From contig CAMLQG010000109.1 of NCBI GenBank assembly GCA_946482075.1, forward strand, positions 1 through 9,742: a DNA stretch of 9,742 bases. The letters run 5' to 3'. The position numbers and the translations under genes were made by a program. Below, piece after piece: positions 1-7,283 of the stretch (position 1 is its first letter; each line of letters opens with the position of its first letter). The notes beneath the pieces are model-generated. The model was not told the origin of the DNA, ran no database searches, and was given only the letters and a program-made list of their open reading frames with translations. Origin of the DNA: an uncultured Erythrobacteraceae bacterium. Lineage in GTDB: Bacteria; Pseudomonadota; Alphaproteobacteria; Sphingomonadales; Sphingomonadaceae.

Positions 1-427
1 GCAGCGATATGTCCGTGGCCAGTTCCGTATGGTCTTCCGCGGTCAGGATGTCGATATGGACATTGGGCATGCGCGCCCGGAATCGCGCCAGGCGCGAGGC
101 GAGCCAGTAGGACAGGACCACGCTGGGCGCCGAAATGCTGATATGGTGGCGCTCGACGCTCTGGCGCAGCCGTTCGGTCGCATCGGTGATCGCCAGCGTC
201 GCCTGCCGCAAATCATGGTAGAATTCCCGCGCTTCCGGCGAGAGGCGCAATTCGCGCTTGTTGCGGACGAAAAGCGAGGTTCCGGTTTCCGCTTCGAGCA
301 TGCGGATGCGGTAGCTGACCGCGGCGACGCTGAGGTTCATGCTGCGCGCGGCGGCCCGCAATCCGCCAGCCTCGACGAGATTGATGAATGCTTCGATTCC
401 GCGAAACGAGGCCATCCTCTGCGACAT
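1..427 (-). CDS. LysR-type transcriptional regulator, N-terminal part (cut by left edge)
   Basis: Read on the minus strand, 142 codons run to the window edge without a stop. The protein opens MSQRMASFRGIEAF and has a LysR winged helix-turn-helix at about residues 8-67, with the family pattern GGLRAAARSMNLSVAAVSYR followed by RMLEAETGTSLFVR. A linker helix follows to about residue 95, and then the first strand of the substrate-binding domain (HHISISAPSVV). The GcvA-like subgroup is the closest pattern I recognise. The effector-binding domain is mostly outside the window, so the inducer cannot be guessed. The start was set at 427 because an in-frame TAG lies 9 bases upstream and a GGGA sits about 9 bases ahead of the ATG. 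An ATG at 415 is possible but has its AGAGG too close. The gene diverges from the TonB receptor across 138 bases, the classic LysR layout for controlling the neighbour and itself. Confidence 0.93.
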   Translation of the reverse strand, partial: MSQRMASFRGIEAFINLVEAGGLRAAARSMNLSVAAVSYRIRMLEAETGTSLFVRNKRELRLSPEAREFYHDLRQATLAITDATERLRQSVERHHISISAPSVVLSYWLASRLARFRARMPNVHIDILTAEDHTELATDISL

Positions 428-464
428 TTCGTACTATCCCGCTTGTTCTTATGCGCAAGATAGT

Positions 465-492
465 GACAAAATTCCTTTGTCGGATCGACAAA
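465..492. promoter_or_regulatory. Phased operator-like array: three alternating GACAAA/TTTGTC half-sites
   Basis: Three perfect 6-base half-sites lie at 465-470 (GACAAA), 476-481 (TTTGTC) and 487-492 (GACAAA). Their starts are exactly 11 bases apart, one helical turn, and the orientation alternates. The right-hand pair extends to a 7-3-7 perfect inverted repeat, TTTGTCG-GAT-CGACAAA, at 476-492. The array lies between the divergent LysR gene and the receptor start, 38 bases from the first and 73 from the second. It most likely binds a dimeric regulator, by position the LysR protein. The sites contain T and A at plausible T-N11-A spacing, but this short rule is weak evidence. A different regulator could also bind here. 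Confidence 0.55.
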
Positions 493-552
493 AATTTTCT
501 CTCTCCTCCGCATCTATTCGATGTGCGAGCTTTCTCCCGAAAACAACGAGAT

Positions 553-560
553 GGGGAGGA
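553..560 (+). promoter_or_regulatory. Ribosome binding site that fixes the receptor start
   Basis: GGGGAGGA is a strong Shine-Dalgarno sequence ending 5 bases before the ATG at 566. It decides between several in-frame ATGs at 521, 551, 566 and 575. The candidates at 521 and 551 would put hydrophilic residues in front of the signal peptide and lack such a site. Confidence 0.8.
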
Positions 561-565
561 TTGAG

Positions 566-3004
566 ATGGTCTCGATGTCGTCGCGCATGCGCAAACTGTG
601 GCTGGCGAGCGCTGCCGCGCCGCTTTTCGCCGGTTCGCCGGTCCTCGCGCAGGACGCTTCATCCCAATCGTCGCAGCAGGAAGCGCGCAATTCCGGAATG
701 GGCGGCGGCGAGATCATCGTGACCGCGCGCAAGCGGGAGGAAAGCGCGATCGACGTTCCCGTGGCGCTCGTCGCCCTGGGGCGCGAAGATCTCGAACGCT
801 ATGCCAGCTCCGATCTCCAGGCGATCTCGACCCAGGTTCCAGGCCTCGTGGTGCAGCCCACGCCAGGCGGCGCGGGTGGCTCGATCGCGCTGCGCGGCGT
901 GTCGAGCAGCCCCAGCAATCCCGCGATCGAACAGGCCGTCTCGATCAATATCGACGGCGTCCAGGTCAGTTCCGCCAATATTCTGCGCCTGGGCCAGATC
1001 GACCTGATGCAGATGGAAGTGCTGAAGGGGCCCCAGGCGCTGTTCTTCGGCAAGAACAGTCCGGGCGGCATCATCACCATGCGCACGGCCGATCCGGGCG
1101 ACCATTTCGAAGTCAAGGCAATCGCCGGGTATGAGTTCAACGCGCGGGAGAAGACCGGTCAGCTGACCGTCAGCGGCCCCCTGACCGATACGCTGGGCGC
1201 GCGGATCACCGTCTATGGCATGGACATGAAGGGCTTCAACCGCAATTTCTCGCCAGAACTGCGCAATCCCGCGACGCCGGGCGAGATCTATGCCTTCGCA
1301 CCCAAGAGCACGCGCTGGCCCAATCGCGACGAGATCTTCGTACGCGGCACGCTGCTGTTCAGCCCGTCGAGCGATCTCGACTTCCGCCTGAAGTACAATT
1401 TCAACAAGCTGAAAGGCGACAGTCCCTACGCTACGTCGGAGCGGATCTACTGCCCCTACGGCGCGCCACAGATCGCCGATGCAGCCGCGCGCGCAGTGGA
1501 AGCGGGCGATTGCCGGGCCAACGGTGTGGCGCATCAGGGGCTGAGCGACCCACGCGTGATGGCTGCCTTCCCGCAATTCTATCCCTATCCTGACGGCTTG
1601 TGGTCCAAGCAGCAGCTGATCTCGCTCGAAGGCAATTACCAGGTGGCGGACGATGTGACGCTGACTTCGGTCACAGGTTTCTACAAGCTCAACGAGCATT
1701 TCTATTCGCAGGCCAATTACCAGCCCGTACCGACCACCAATGCGGGTACCCATACGACCCGCGAGGATTTCTCCCAGGAACTGCGCCTTTCGACCAGCGG
1801 TAGCGACTGGCCGGTGAATTTCACCGTCGGCGCGTTCTACCAGGATACGAAGTTCTTCAACGGGATACCGATCGTCAGCAGCAACATGCTGGCGGGCACT
1901 TTCGCGCTGGCGAGCTTCAACGAGTTTTTCCAGAAGGGCGAAGCCTATTCTTTCTTCGGGCAGGCGATGTGGAACATCACACCTACGCTCGAACTGTCGG
2001 GCGGCGTGCGCTGGAGCCATGAGAAGAAGGCACTGCGCTTCTTCCAGACGACGGGGACGCCTGCCGCGCTCACCCGCAATCAGATCGCGATCGGCACGCC
2101 CAGCCGTACGTTCAAGGACTGGTCGCCCGAAGTCTCGCTGACCTGGAAGCCCACCAATCGTTTCACCGCCTTCGCCAGCTGGCGCAACGGCTTCAAGTCC
2201 GGCGGCTACAACACCGGCGGCGGCGGTGCAGCCGGCCTCGACCTGACCTACGAGCCGGAGGACGTCTCGGGCGGCGAAGTCGGCATCAAGACAGCGATGG
2301 GCGGGCTGCGCCTGAACGCCACGGCCTATCGTTACATCTACAAGCGGATGCAGGTGTCGACTTTCGATCCCACCACGCTGCGCCAGACGGTGATCAACGC
2401 GGCGAGCGCGAAGGTTCAGGGCCTTGAACTCGACGCGACATATCGTCCTTCCGGCATCCGGGGCCTCGAATTGCGCGGCGCGATCAACTACAACCACGCC
2501 CGTTACAAGAAATTCCTGAGCGGCTGCTTTACCGGCCAGACGATCGAGCTGGGATGCAATCTCAACCAGGCCGGCCCGGGCCTGCCCTTCCGCCAGCAGG
2601 ATCTCTCGGGCGCTCCGCTGATCCTCGCGCCCGACTGGACCGGGACGGCGGGCTTCACCTACACGCATGATGTCGGGTCGAACCTGAAGTTCTCGATCGG
2701 TGGCGATGCCAGCTTCTCGAGCTCTTTCTTCGCTCAGCTGGAAGAGCAGGAAGAAGGCCGGCAGGACAAGTATTGGATGTTCAACGCAAGCGCCCGGATC
2801 GGCGCAGCGGACGACGCCTGGGAAGTGGCGCTGATCGCGCAGAACCTGTCCGATGTGCGCCGCTCCCGCTTCGTCAGCCAGGTTCCGGGGACGGGCCTTA
2901 CGGCCAGAACCGGCACGGCGCTGGAAGGCGGGTTCAGCGACCTGTCGGGCCAGATCAACCGCGGCCGGCAAGTCCGTCTGCAGCTGAGCGTGAAGTTCGA
3001 CTGA
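566..3004 (+). CDS. TonB-dependent outer-membrane receptor
   Basis: This is an 812-residue outer-membrane active transporter that would move a bulky substrate into the periplasm using TonB/ExbBD energy. A signal peptide covers residues 1-28: basic MSSRMRK, then a hydrophobic stretch ending PVLA before QDA. The TonB box region EIIVTARK is at 49-56. The plug domain follows to about residue 180, with IALRGVSS, INIDGVQV and LKGPQALFFGKNSPGGI, all typical of the family. The rest is a 22-strand-type barrel with alternating polar and aromatic strands, ending in the strand VRLQLSVKFD. Cysteine pairs 296/316 and 654/664 are close enough to form disulfides in surface loops, which is common in sphingomonad receptors. 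No N-terminal secretin/STN signalling domain is present, so FecA-like sigma signalling is unlikely. Length is normal. The family assignment is firm but the substrate is unknown. The adjacent amidohydrolases favour an organic amide, peptide or aromatic over a siderophore, as inference. Control is probably by the divergent LysR gene. Confidence 0.96.
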   Translation: MVSMSSRMRKLWLASAAAPLFAGSPVLAQDASSQSSQQEARNSGMGGGEIIVTARKREESAIDVPVALVALGREDLERYASSDLQAISTQVPGLVVQPTPGGAGGSIALRGVSSSPSNPAIEQAVSINIDGVQVSSANILRLGQIDLMQMEVLKGPQALFFGKNSPGGIITMRTADPGDHFEVKAIAGYEFNAREKTGQLTVSGPLTDTLGARITVYGMDMKGFNRNFSPELRNPATPGEIYAFAPKSTRWPNRDEIFVRGTLLFSPSSDLDFRLKYNFNKLKGDSPYATSERIYCPYGAPQIADAAARAVEAGDCRANGVAHQGLSDPRVMAAFPQFYPYPDGLWSKQQLISLEGNYQVADDVTLTSVTGFYKLNEHFYSQANYQPVPTTNAGTHTTREDFSQELRLSTSGSDWPVNFTVGAFYQDTKFFNGIPIVSSNMLAGTFALASFNEFFQKGEAYSFFGQAMWNITPTLELSGGVRWSHEKKALRFFQTTGTPAALTRNQIAIGTPSRTFKDWSPEVSLTWKPTNRFTAFASWRNGFKSGGYNTGGGGAAGLDLTYEPEDVSGGEVGIKTAMGGLRLNATAYRYIYKRMQVSTFDPTTLRQTVINAASAKVQGLELDATYRPSGIRGLELRGAINYNHARYKKFLSGCFTGQTIELGCNLNQAGPGLPFRQQDLSGAPLILAPDWTGTAGFTYTHDVGSNLKFSIGGDASFSSSFFAQLEEQEEGRQDKYWMFNASARIGAADDAWEVALIAQNLSDVRRSRFVSQVPGTGLTARTGTALEGGFSDLSGQINRGRQVRLQLSVKFD

Positions 3005-3011
3005 TCGGGTT

Positions 3012-3045
3012 CTTCGGGCTGGGACGGTTGATCCCCGGCCCGAAG
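3012..3045. terminator. Hairpin between convergent genes, probable bidirectional terminator
   Basis: A 12-bp stem with one T-G wobble, CTTCGGGCTGGG pairing with CCCGGCCCGAAG, encloses a 10-base loop. It starts 7 bases after the receptor stop and ends 16 bases before the stop of the convergent amidohydrolase, so it can serve both transcripts. No T-run follows on either strand, so classical intrinsic termination is not fully met. It may act as a 3' end stabiliser. Confidence 0.6.
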
Positions 3046-3061
3046 AGACTGTCAGTCCGCC

Positions 3062-4384
3062 TCACGCTGCGATACGCGCCGTCCTTTGGCCGGCGGCACC
3101 TCGGTCGCCGGACGTGCGGCCCAGCGTATCCTTGGCGATCTGGCCGTCCTTCATGATCAGCTCGATCCTGGAGACATCCTGCAGCAGCGCGATATCCTCC
3201 AACGGATTGCCGTCCAGCACGACGAGATCGGCGGCATAGCCTTCCTTGATCTGGCCGAGATCGGTGCGGCCCATCATGCGCCCGCCATTGGCCGTGGCCC
3301 AGGTCAGTACGTCGCTGGCGGAGATGCCGCAATCCCGCACATAGACTTCCAGCTCTTCGGCATAGAGGCCGGGGCCGTGCATCATGAATTCCAGGCCGAA
3401 ATCGTCGCCCGGTACGATGTTGACGCCCGCCTGGTTCACCAGCGGCAGCACTTTCTGGAGATGTTCGAAGGACCGCTTCACCGGAGCCAGCTGACTCGCG
3501 CGGGCGAGATCGCCATCGTCGCTGGGCAGCAGCTTCTTCAGGAACAGCATCGAAGGCACATAGTGGGTGCCGTGCTTGACCATCGCATCGATCACTTCCT
3601 CGTCCATGTTGTCGCCATGGTCGACGATATCGATGCCGAGTTCGATCGCTTCCATCATCGCGGTCTTGGTGGTGATATGCCCGCGCACGATGGCGCCGCG
3701 ATCATGGGCCGTGCGGATCACCGCCTCGATCTCGTCGCGCGCCATGCTGCGGCGATCCTCGGGAAAATCGATCCCGTGCCCGCCGCTCGGGAAGATCTTC
3801 ATCACTTCCGCGCCGCGGCGCAGCTGGTGGCGGACCGCCTTGCGCATGCCTTCCACGCCATCGGCGAAGAGCTCGCCGCCGACGAGCTGCAGCCCGTCCT
3901 CGCGCGCGGGGGCGGGGAGCCACCAGTTCGGTTCGTTCTCGTTCGCGGTGGTGTTGATATGCGTGCTGCAGGCCTTGAGCCGCGGCCCGCGCATGCGGCC
4001 GTCCTCGATCGCCATCTTGAGCGACGCGTCGATATCGAAGCTGCAGCCCGCGCCGACCACGTTGGTGATCCCGGAATCGAGTGCCCAGCCCAGGTTCTGC
4101 ACTGCCGTCGCCGCGAGATAGGCCGGCGGATATTGCGTGCCGAGATAGAACTTGCCCACATCGGCCAGGCGCAGCCCGCCATATTCGGCGTGGTAGTGGC
4201 CCGACGTCATGCCGGGGATCACCGTCTTGCCCGCGAGGTCGATCTGGATGTCGCCTTCCCGGGTCGGGATATCCCTGTCGACGGCAGTGAACCTGCCGTC
4301 TTCTACCACGATGGTCATGCCGTCCTGCGTTTCATTCACGCCGTCGAAGAGCTTGACTGAGCGGAAAATCGTCCTCTGCGCCAT
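3062..4384 (-). CDS. Metal-dependent amidohydrolase, imidazolonepropionase/Xaa-Pro-dipeptidase-like
   Basis: A 440-residue cytosolic-type enzyme of the amidohydrolase superfamily (PF01979 type) with no signal peptide. The small beta-sandwich domain is split between about residues 1-58 and 375-420 (GKTVIPGMTSGHYH; IKEGYAADLVVLDGNP). The barrel lies between. Visible metal and active-site residues are H63 and H65 (HYH), K196 in GAEVMKIFPSGGHG (the lysine that is carboxylated in this subgroup), H236 (RGHIT), H256 (VDHGD) and D328 (PGDDFG). The full set suggests an active binuclear enzyme. Characterised relatives cleave dipeptides or N-acyl/carbamoyl amino acids, prolidase-like substrates and ochratoxin-type amides. 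Which bond it cleaves cannot be told here. The start at 4384 has only a weak GAGA. It follows the second amidohydrolase by 62 bases with a hairpin between, probably as one operon. Confidence 0.9.
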   Translation of the reverse strand: MAQRTIFRSVKLFDGVNETQDGMTIVVEDGRFTAVDRDIPTREGDIQIDLAGKTVIPGMTSGHYHAEYGGLRLADVGKFYLGTQYPPAYLAATAVQNLGWALDSGITNVVGAGCSFDIDASLKMAIEDGRMRGPRLKACSTHINTTANENEPNWWLPAPAREDGLQLVGGELFADGVEGMRKAVRHQLRRGAEVMKIFPSGGHGIDFPEDRRSMARDEIEAVIRTAHDRGAIVRGHITTKTAMMEAIELGIDIVDHGDNMDEEVIDAMVKHGTHYVPSMLFLKKLLPSDDGDLARASQLAPVKRSFEHLQKVLPLVNQAGVNIVPGDDFGLEFMMHGPGLYAEELEVYVRDCGISASDVLTWATANGGRMMGRTDLGQIKEGYAADLVVLDGNPLEDIALLQDVSRIELIMKDGQIAKDTLGRTSGDRGAAGQRTARIAA

Positions 4385-4406
4385 GGTATTCTCGCTTTAT
4401 GTCTTG

Positions 4407-4430
4407 CCGGGGCGGATCGCTCCGCCCCGG
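4407..4430. other. GC-rich hairpin between the two amidohydrolase genes
   Basis: A perfect 10-bp stem, CCGGGGCGGA with TCCGCCCCGG, closes a 4-base loop, with one further G-T pair possible. It lies 16 bases after the stop of the upstream enzyme gene in the direction of transcription and ends 22 bases before the start of the downstream one. No T-run follows on the minus strand (it reads CAAGACATAAAG). It is therefore more likely an intra-operon attenuator or mRNA processing/stability element than a full terminator. Confidence 0.6.
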
Positions 4431-4446
4431 TCCAATAGTCAGATCG

Positions 4447-5586
4447 TCAGGCGACGGCCGGTTCCGGCAGGCGCGCGGCGCGGGCCTTGCCGGGATCGAC
4501 CTTGAACAGCTTCGCCGCCGTCATCCCCAGCACCGCTTCGCGTTCTTCCCGCGTCAGTTCGGGCACGTCGTCGAACATGCGGCCGACCAGTTCCATCGAA
4601 TAGGGGAAGGTGCCTTCGCTGTGCGGATAGTCGGTGGCGAAGACGACCGTGTCCACCCCCTGCTGGCGCAGGGTCTTGAGCGCGCCGATATCGTTCTGCA
4701 GGCAGAGCACGACCTGTTCGCGCACGATCTGGCTGGGCAGGCGGTTGAGCTTGGGCTGGACCATCGGCGCATGGCCGAAATAGCCTTCGTCCATCCGTTC
4801 GCCGAGCGCCAGCAGCCAGCCCGCGCCATATTCCGACAGCAGGATCTTGGCCTTGGGATTGCGATCGAGCACGCCGCCCGTGGTGAGCAGGGTGATCACG
4901 TTGATCGCATCGCACATCAGCGTGGTGTAGTTGTAGACCGCAGCGCCGGGGCCGCGCATCGGGCGGATATCCTTGTAGCCGCTCGACGTATGGATGCAGA
5001 TCGGAATGCCGTGTTCGCCGCAGATCGAGAACACGCGGTCCCACACCGGATCGTTGTAGAGCGGGGCGTTCGGCGGGAGGACCGAAGGCAGCATGACCGT
5101 GCGATAGCCCTTGGCGATCACGCGTTCGAGCTCGGCCACGGTATCGTCAATATCGATATGGGGCAGCATCGCGGCGGCGATCAGCTTCTCGTGCAGTCCT
5201 TCGAGATAGTCCCACGCCCAGTCATTGTAGATCCTGCAGGTATGCTTGAGCGCTTCCGCATCGGTGATCAGGCCGGCTGTCAGGCCGACGCCGGGATAGC
5301 AGAGTTCGGCATCGATCCCGTCGCGTTCCATGTCCTTCAGGCGCATGTCGAGATTGCGGCCGCCCAGGCGCCGCACGTCCTCGCAGCCGAGTTCGCCCGT
5401 CTTGTGGTCGTGGAAATTGCGATAGACCTTCAGGATCGGCTTCTCGCCCATCATGATGATGATGTTCTTCTCGTCCGCATCGGTCCACAGCGCCCAATCC
5501 TGCAGATGGGCCGGCATGTTCTGGCGGTAGAGCTCCGGCGGCTCAGCCAGATGGGCATCCGCGCTGAAGATGAAGGGTTTGCTCAC
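4447..5586 (-). CDS. Amidohydrolase_2 family metal-dependent hydrolase/decarboxylase
   Basis: A 379-residue TIM-barrel enzyme of the PF04909 group (ACMSD-like decarboxylases, hydratases and hydrolases). Positions count from the GTG start (VSKPFIFSADAH). Family marks are the N-terminal metal motif DAH at 10-12 with E15 (a DxH in place of HxH), H199 in CIHTSSG, E252 in LSEYGAGWL, and D319 in FATDYPHSEGTFP near the C-terminus. The DYPH.EGTFP and SE.G..W signatures are typical of the mononuclear subgroup common in sphingomonads and actinobacteria. Many members act on aromatic or carboxylated ring compounds, either as decarboxylases or hydrolases. The reaction here is not determined. Start choice: a longer frame reaches 5637, but AGGAG lies 6 bases before GTG at 5586 and the N-terminus fits the family there. 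It is the first gene of the minus-strand pair and diverges from the double-GntR regulator. Confidence 0.9.
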   Translation of the reverse strand: MSKPFIFSADAHLAEPPELYRQNMPAHLQDWALWTDADEKNIIIMMGEKPILKVYRNFHDHKTGELGCEDVRRLGGRNLDMRLKDMERDGIDAELCYPGVGLTAGLITDAEALKHTCRIYNDWAWDYLEGLHEKLIAAAMLPHIDIDDTVAELERVIAKGYRTVMLPSVLPPNAPLYNDPVWDRVFSICGEHGIPICIHTSSGYKDIRPMRGPGAAVYNYTTLMCDAINVITLLTTGGVLDRNPKAKILLSEYGAGWLLALGERMDEGYFGHAPMVQPKLNRLPSQIVREQVVLCLQNDIGALKTLRQQGVDTVVFATDYPHSEGTFPYSMELVGRMFDDVPELTREEREAVLGMTAAKLFKVDPGKARAARLPEPAVA

Positions 5587-5592
5587 TGCTTG

Positions 5593-5598
5593 CTCCTG
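5593..5598 (-). promoter_or_regulatory. Ribosome binding site supporting a GTG start
   Basis: On the minus strand CAGGAG stands 6 bases ahead of GTG at 5586-5584. No ATG in frame has a comparable site. This shortens the coding region by 17 codons relative to the longest open frame. Confidence 0.75.
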
Positions 5599-5801
5599 TC
5601 GTGGTTGGCGGACCGTTGCCCGCCGCAAATTCCGCATAATGGGTGATTTAATATCATACTTCCATCAAAGGCGGGGAGAGGAATAACCCGAAATTTGGCC
5701 GGACATTTTTTCAATGCCGCACAAAATATATTCCTGTCAGGCATTCCCTTATCGCATTCCAGTCCCTTTCCAACCGATCGCGAGCATCCTAGAGTGCCGG
5801 T
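5599..5801. promoter_or_regulatory. Divergent promoter region between amidohydrolase operon and GntR regulator
   Basis: This stretch is clearly richer in A+T than its flanks, mainly from about 5635 to 5760, so it probably holds both promoters. Visible structures are an imperfect palindrome TGATTTAATATCA at 5644-5656, an inverted pair AATGCC/GGCATT at 5713-5718 and 5740-5745, and a direct repeat GCATTCC at 5741-5747 and 5754-5760. None is strong enough to call an operator. TATATT at 5727-5732 could be a -10 element for the regulator, but no convincing -35 precedes it at 16-18 bases. Confidence 0.4.
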
Positions 5802-7145
5802 ATGGACGGGCCCGCGATCATCCTTGACGACGATGACGTAACGGCTGGTTCCAAATCGTTGAAGCTTGCCGAACGGGTTGCCCGGCAGATCGGCAGCCGG
5901 ATCGCGGCTTCCGGCGCGCAGGCCGGCGATTTCCTGGGGACCGAAAGCGTTCTCTTCCGCGAATTCAGCGCCAGCCGTTCCACGATCCGCGAAGCTATCG
6001 CGATCCTGGAGACCCAGGGCACCGTGCTCGTCCGGCGCGGTCGTAATGGCGGGCTGTTCGCCGCACCCCGCGATGCCGCCTCGATCAGCTATGCGCTGCG
6101 CGGCTATTTCGAATATGTCGGCGTCACGGTCGACGAGATCATGGCGACCCGCAAGATATTGAACGCGCTGGTGATCCGCCGCGCTGCGGAACGCGCGACG
6201 GAAGAGCATGTCGAGCTGCTGCGCCGGCCGGGGATGCGATTCTGGACGATCCTGCGAGCCACCGACAGTCCGATCCTGGATGTCTTCGCCCGGTCGGCCC
6301 GGCGCTTCGAGATCCTCGGCCTGCTGCGTTCTGACGTGACGCCGCCCGAATATTTCGCGATGCTGAGCGCGTCCTACGAATTGCAGCACCGTCAGGCCGA
6401 GGCGATCCTCATCGGCGACATGCGCCAAGCCTACGACATCGAGGAGGAGGCGCTGGCCCATGCGGGCGCCTTCATGCGCCGGTGCCTGGAAAACGCGAAA
6501 TCTCTGCCGCGCGACGAGATCGTCAGCCGGCTCGATGCGATGATCGGCCCGCAGCGCCCGGTGAAGAAGCCGGAAAAGATCATGTATTCTTTGATGTCGG
6601 ATATCCTCGATAGAGGATGGGCGATCGGCGAGCATCTCGGTTCGGAGCCGGAGATGCTGGAGCGCTACAATGTCGGCCGCTCCGCGTTCCGCGAAGCGAT
6701 CCGTCCGATGGAGCAATATGGCATCGTGGAAATGCGGACGGGGCGCCGGAGCGGGCTCAAGATCAAGGCGCCGACGCTTGCCGGGGTTCATGAGGAAAGC
6801 CTGCTCCGGCTCGTCCACCTCAACGCATCGCTGGAAAGCTATATGGAAACCTACGAGGTGCTGGGTGCCGCGAGCGCGGCCCTGGCGGCCGAGCGCGGCG
6901 TCGCGGAGGGCGCGGGTTCGGCCGATTTTCGTACAGTGCTGGGCCAGGCTTGCGGCAACCGCGTGCTGGCGACGATGTTCCAACTCCTCGGTGCCGGGGT
7001 GGAGACCATGCTGGGAGAGGGGACCGCCCGTCCGGCCGACGATGATGCGTCGGTCCTCGCGGCGGTGCGCAGCGGAGACGCGGCGCTGGCCTATCGCGCC
7101 TTTCTCGCCTGGACTCGCCGGATCGGGGCGCCGCACGTCGCGTGA
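5802..7145 (+). CDS. Double GntR/FadR-type transcriptional regulator (two wHTH + two short FCD-like domains)
   Basis: A 447-residue protein with two GntR units in tandem. Unit 1 has a winged helix-turn-helix at about 18-88 (LGTESVLFREFSASRSTIRE, then LVRRGRNGGLF) and an FCD-like helical domain at about 95-232. Unit 2 has a second winged helix at about 255-325 (SEPEMLERYNVGRSAFREAI, then MRTGRRSGLKIKAP) and a second helical part at about 330-440. Both effector domains look shortened. The helix that usually separates the first FCD helix from the FHxxL helix is mostly missing (RRPGMRFWTIL at 141-151; GSADFRTVL at 372-380). The usual metal-binding histidine in FHxxL is W148 in unit 1 and R377 in unit 2. 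A single protein with two DNA-binding domains could act as a built-in dimer. It diverges from the amidohydrolase pair and lies 138 bases before the DadA-like gene, so either may be its target. The ATG at 5802 has only a weak GAG upstream. Confidence 0.88.
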   Translation: MDGPAIILDDDDVTAGSKSLKLAERVARQIGSRIAASGAQAGDFLGTESVLFREFSASRSTIREAIAILETQGTVLVRRGRNGGLFAAPRDAASISYALRGYFEYVGVTVDEIMATRKILNALVIRRAAERATEEHVELLRRPGMRFWTILRATDSPILDVFARSARRFEILGLLRSDVTPPEYFAMLSASYELQHRQAEAILIGDMRQAYDIEEEALAHAGAFMRRCLENAKSLPRDEIVSRLDAMIGPQRPVKKPEKIMYSLMSDILDRGWAIGEHLGSEPEMLERYNVGRSAFREAIRPMEQYGIVEMRTGRRSGLKIKAPTLAGVHEESLLRLVHLNASLESYMETYEVLGAASAALAAERGVAEGAGSADFRTVLGQACGNRVLATMFQLLGAGVETMLGEGTARPADDDASVLAAVRSGDAALAYRAFLAWTRRIGAPHVA

Positions 7146-7175
7146 GTCGCGGGCGCGCAAAAACCTTCATCCCCG

Positions 7176-7191
7176 GATATTTGCCGATATC
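7176..7191. promoter_or_regulatory. Short inverted repeat upstream of the DadA-like gene
   Basis: GATAT and ATATC flank 6 bases, so half-site centres are 11 bases apart, the spacing expected for a dimeric regulator on one DNA face. It lies about 93 bases before the DadA-like ATG. Candidate binders are the double-GntR protein or an Lrp/AsnC-type factor not in this window. The repeat is short, so chance is possible. Confidence 0.3.
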
Positions 7192-7213
7192 GCCGCCACC
7201 CGATCTAACGGGA

Positions 7214-7246
7214 GAGCGAGAAAAGTGATAGGCTGGGGTCTCGCTC
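7214..7246. promoter_or_regulatory. 8-bp inverted repeat in the leader of the DadA-like gene
   Basis: GAGCGAGA at 7214-7221 and its exact complement TCTCGCTC at 7239-7246 flank a 17-base loop. The element ends 37 bases before the ATG at 7284. It could be an operator with half-sites 25 bases apart centre to centre, or a hairpin in the mRNA leader. It is too far from the preceding stop and lacks a T-run to be a convincing terminator. Confidence 0.4.
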
Positions 7247-7283
7247 GTGGCCTGACTTCCCGATGTCGATTCTGGAGAACTGA

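Noticed and set aside
521..565. Upstream ATG start for the receptor adding 15 residues
   Set aside because: It lacks a ribosome binding site and would place acidic/polar residues before the signal peptide. The GGGGAGGA site serves the ATG at 566.
659..2971. 770-codon open frame on the minus strand opposite the receptor
   Set aside because: Same artefact: low-complexity Arg/Ala/Glu-rich translation with no motif, fully covered by the receptor gene.
3086..5646. Long plus-strand frames of 424 and 415 codons opposite the two amidohydrolases
   Set aside because: They are complementary shadows of enzyme genes with intact catalytic motifs and show His/Ala/Arg-rich, motif-free translations.
5713..5745. 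AATGCC/GGCATT inverted pair as an operator for the divergent promoters
   Set aside because: Only 6 bp with a 21-base spacer and no further symmetry, which is not distinguishable from chance.
5802..7145. The double-GntR gene as two separate genes joined by a sequencing error
   Set aside because: The frame is continuous, the linker at about 232-255 is compact, and no start codon with a ribosome binding site is evident before the second wHTH.
5583..7160. 525-codon minus-strand frame opposite the GntR regulator, extending into the divergent promoter region
   Set aside because: No ribosome binding site or recognisable domain, and the plus strand encodes two clear wHTH units there.
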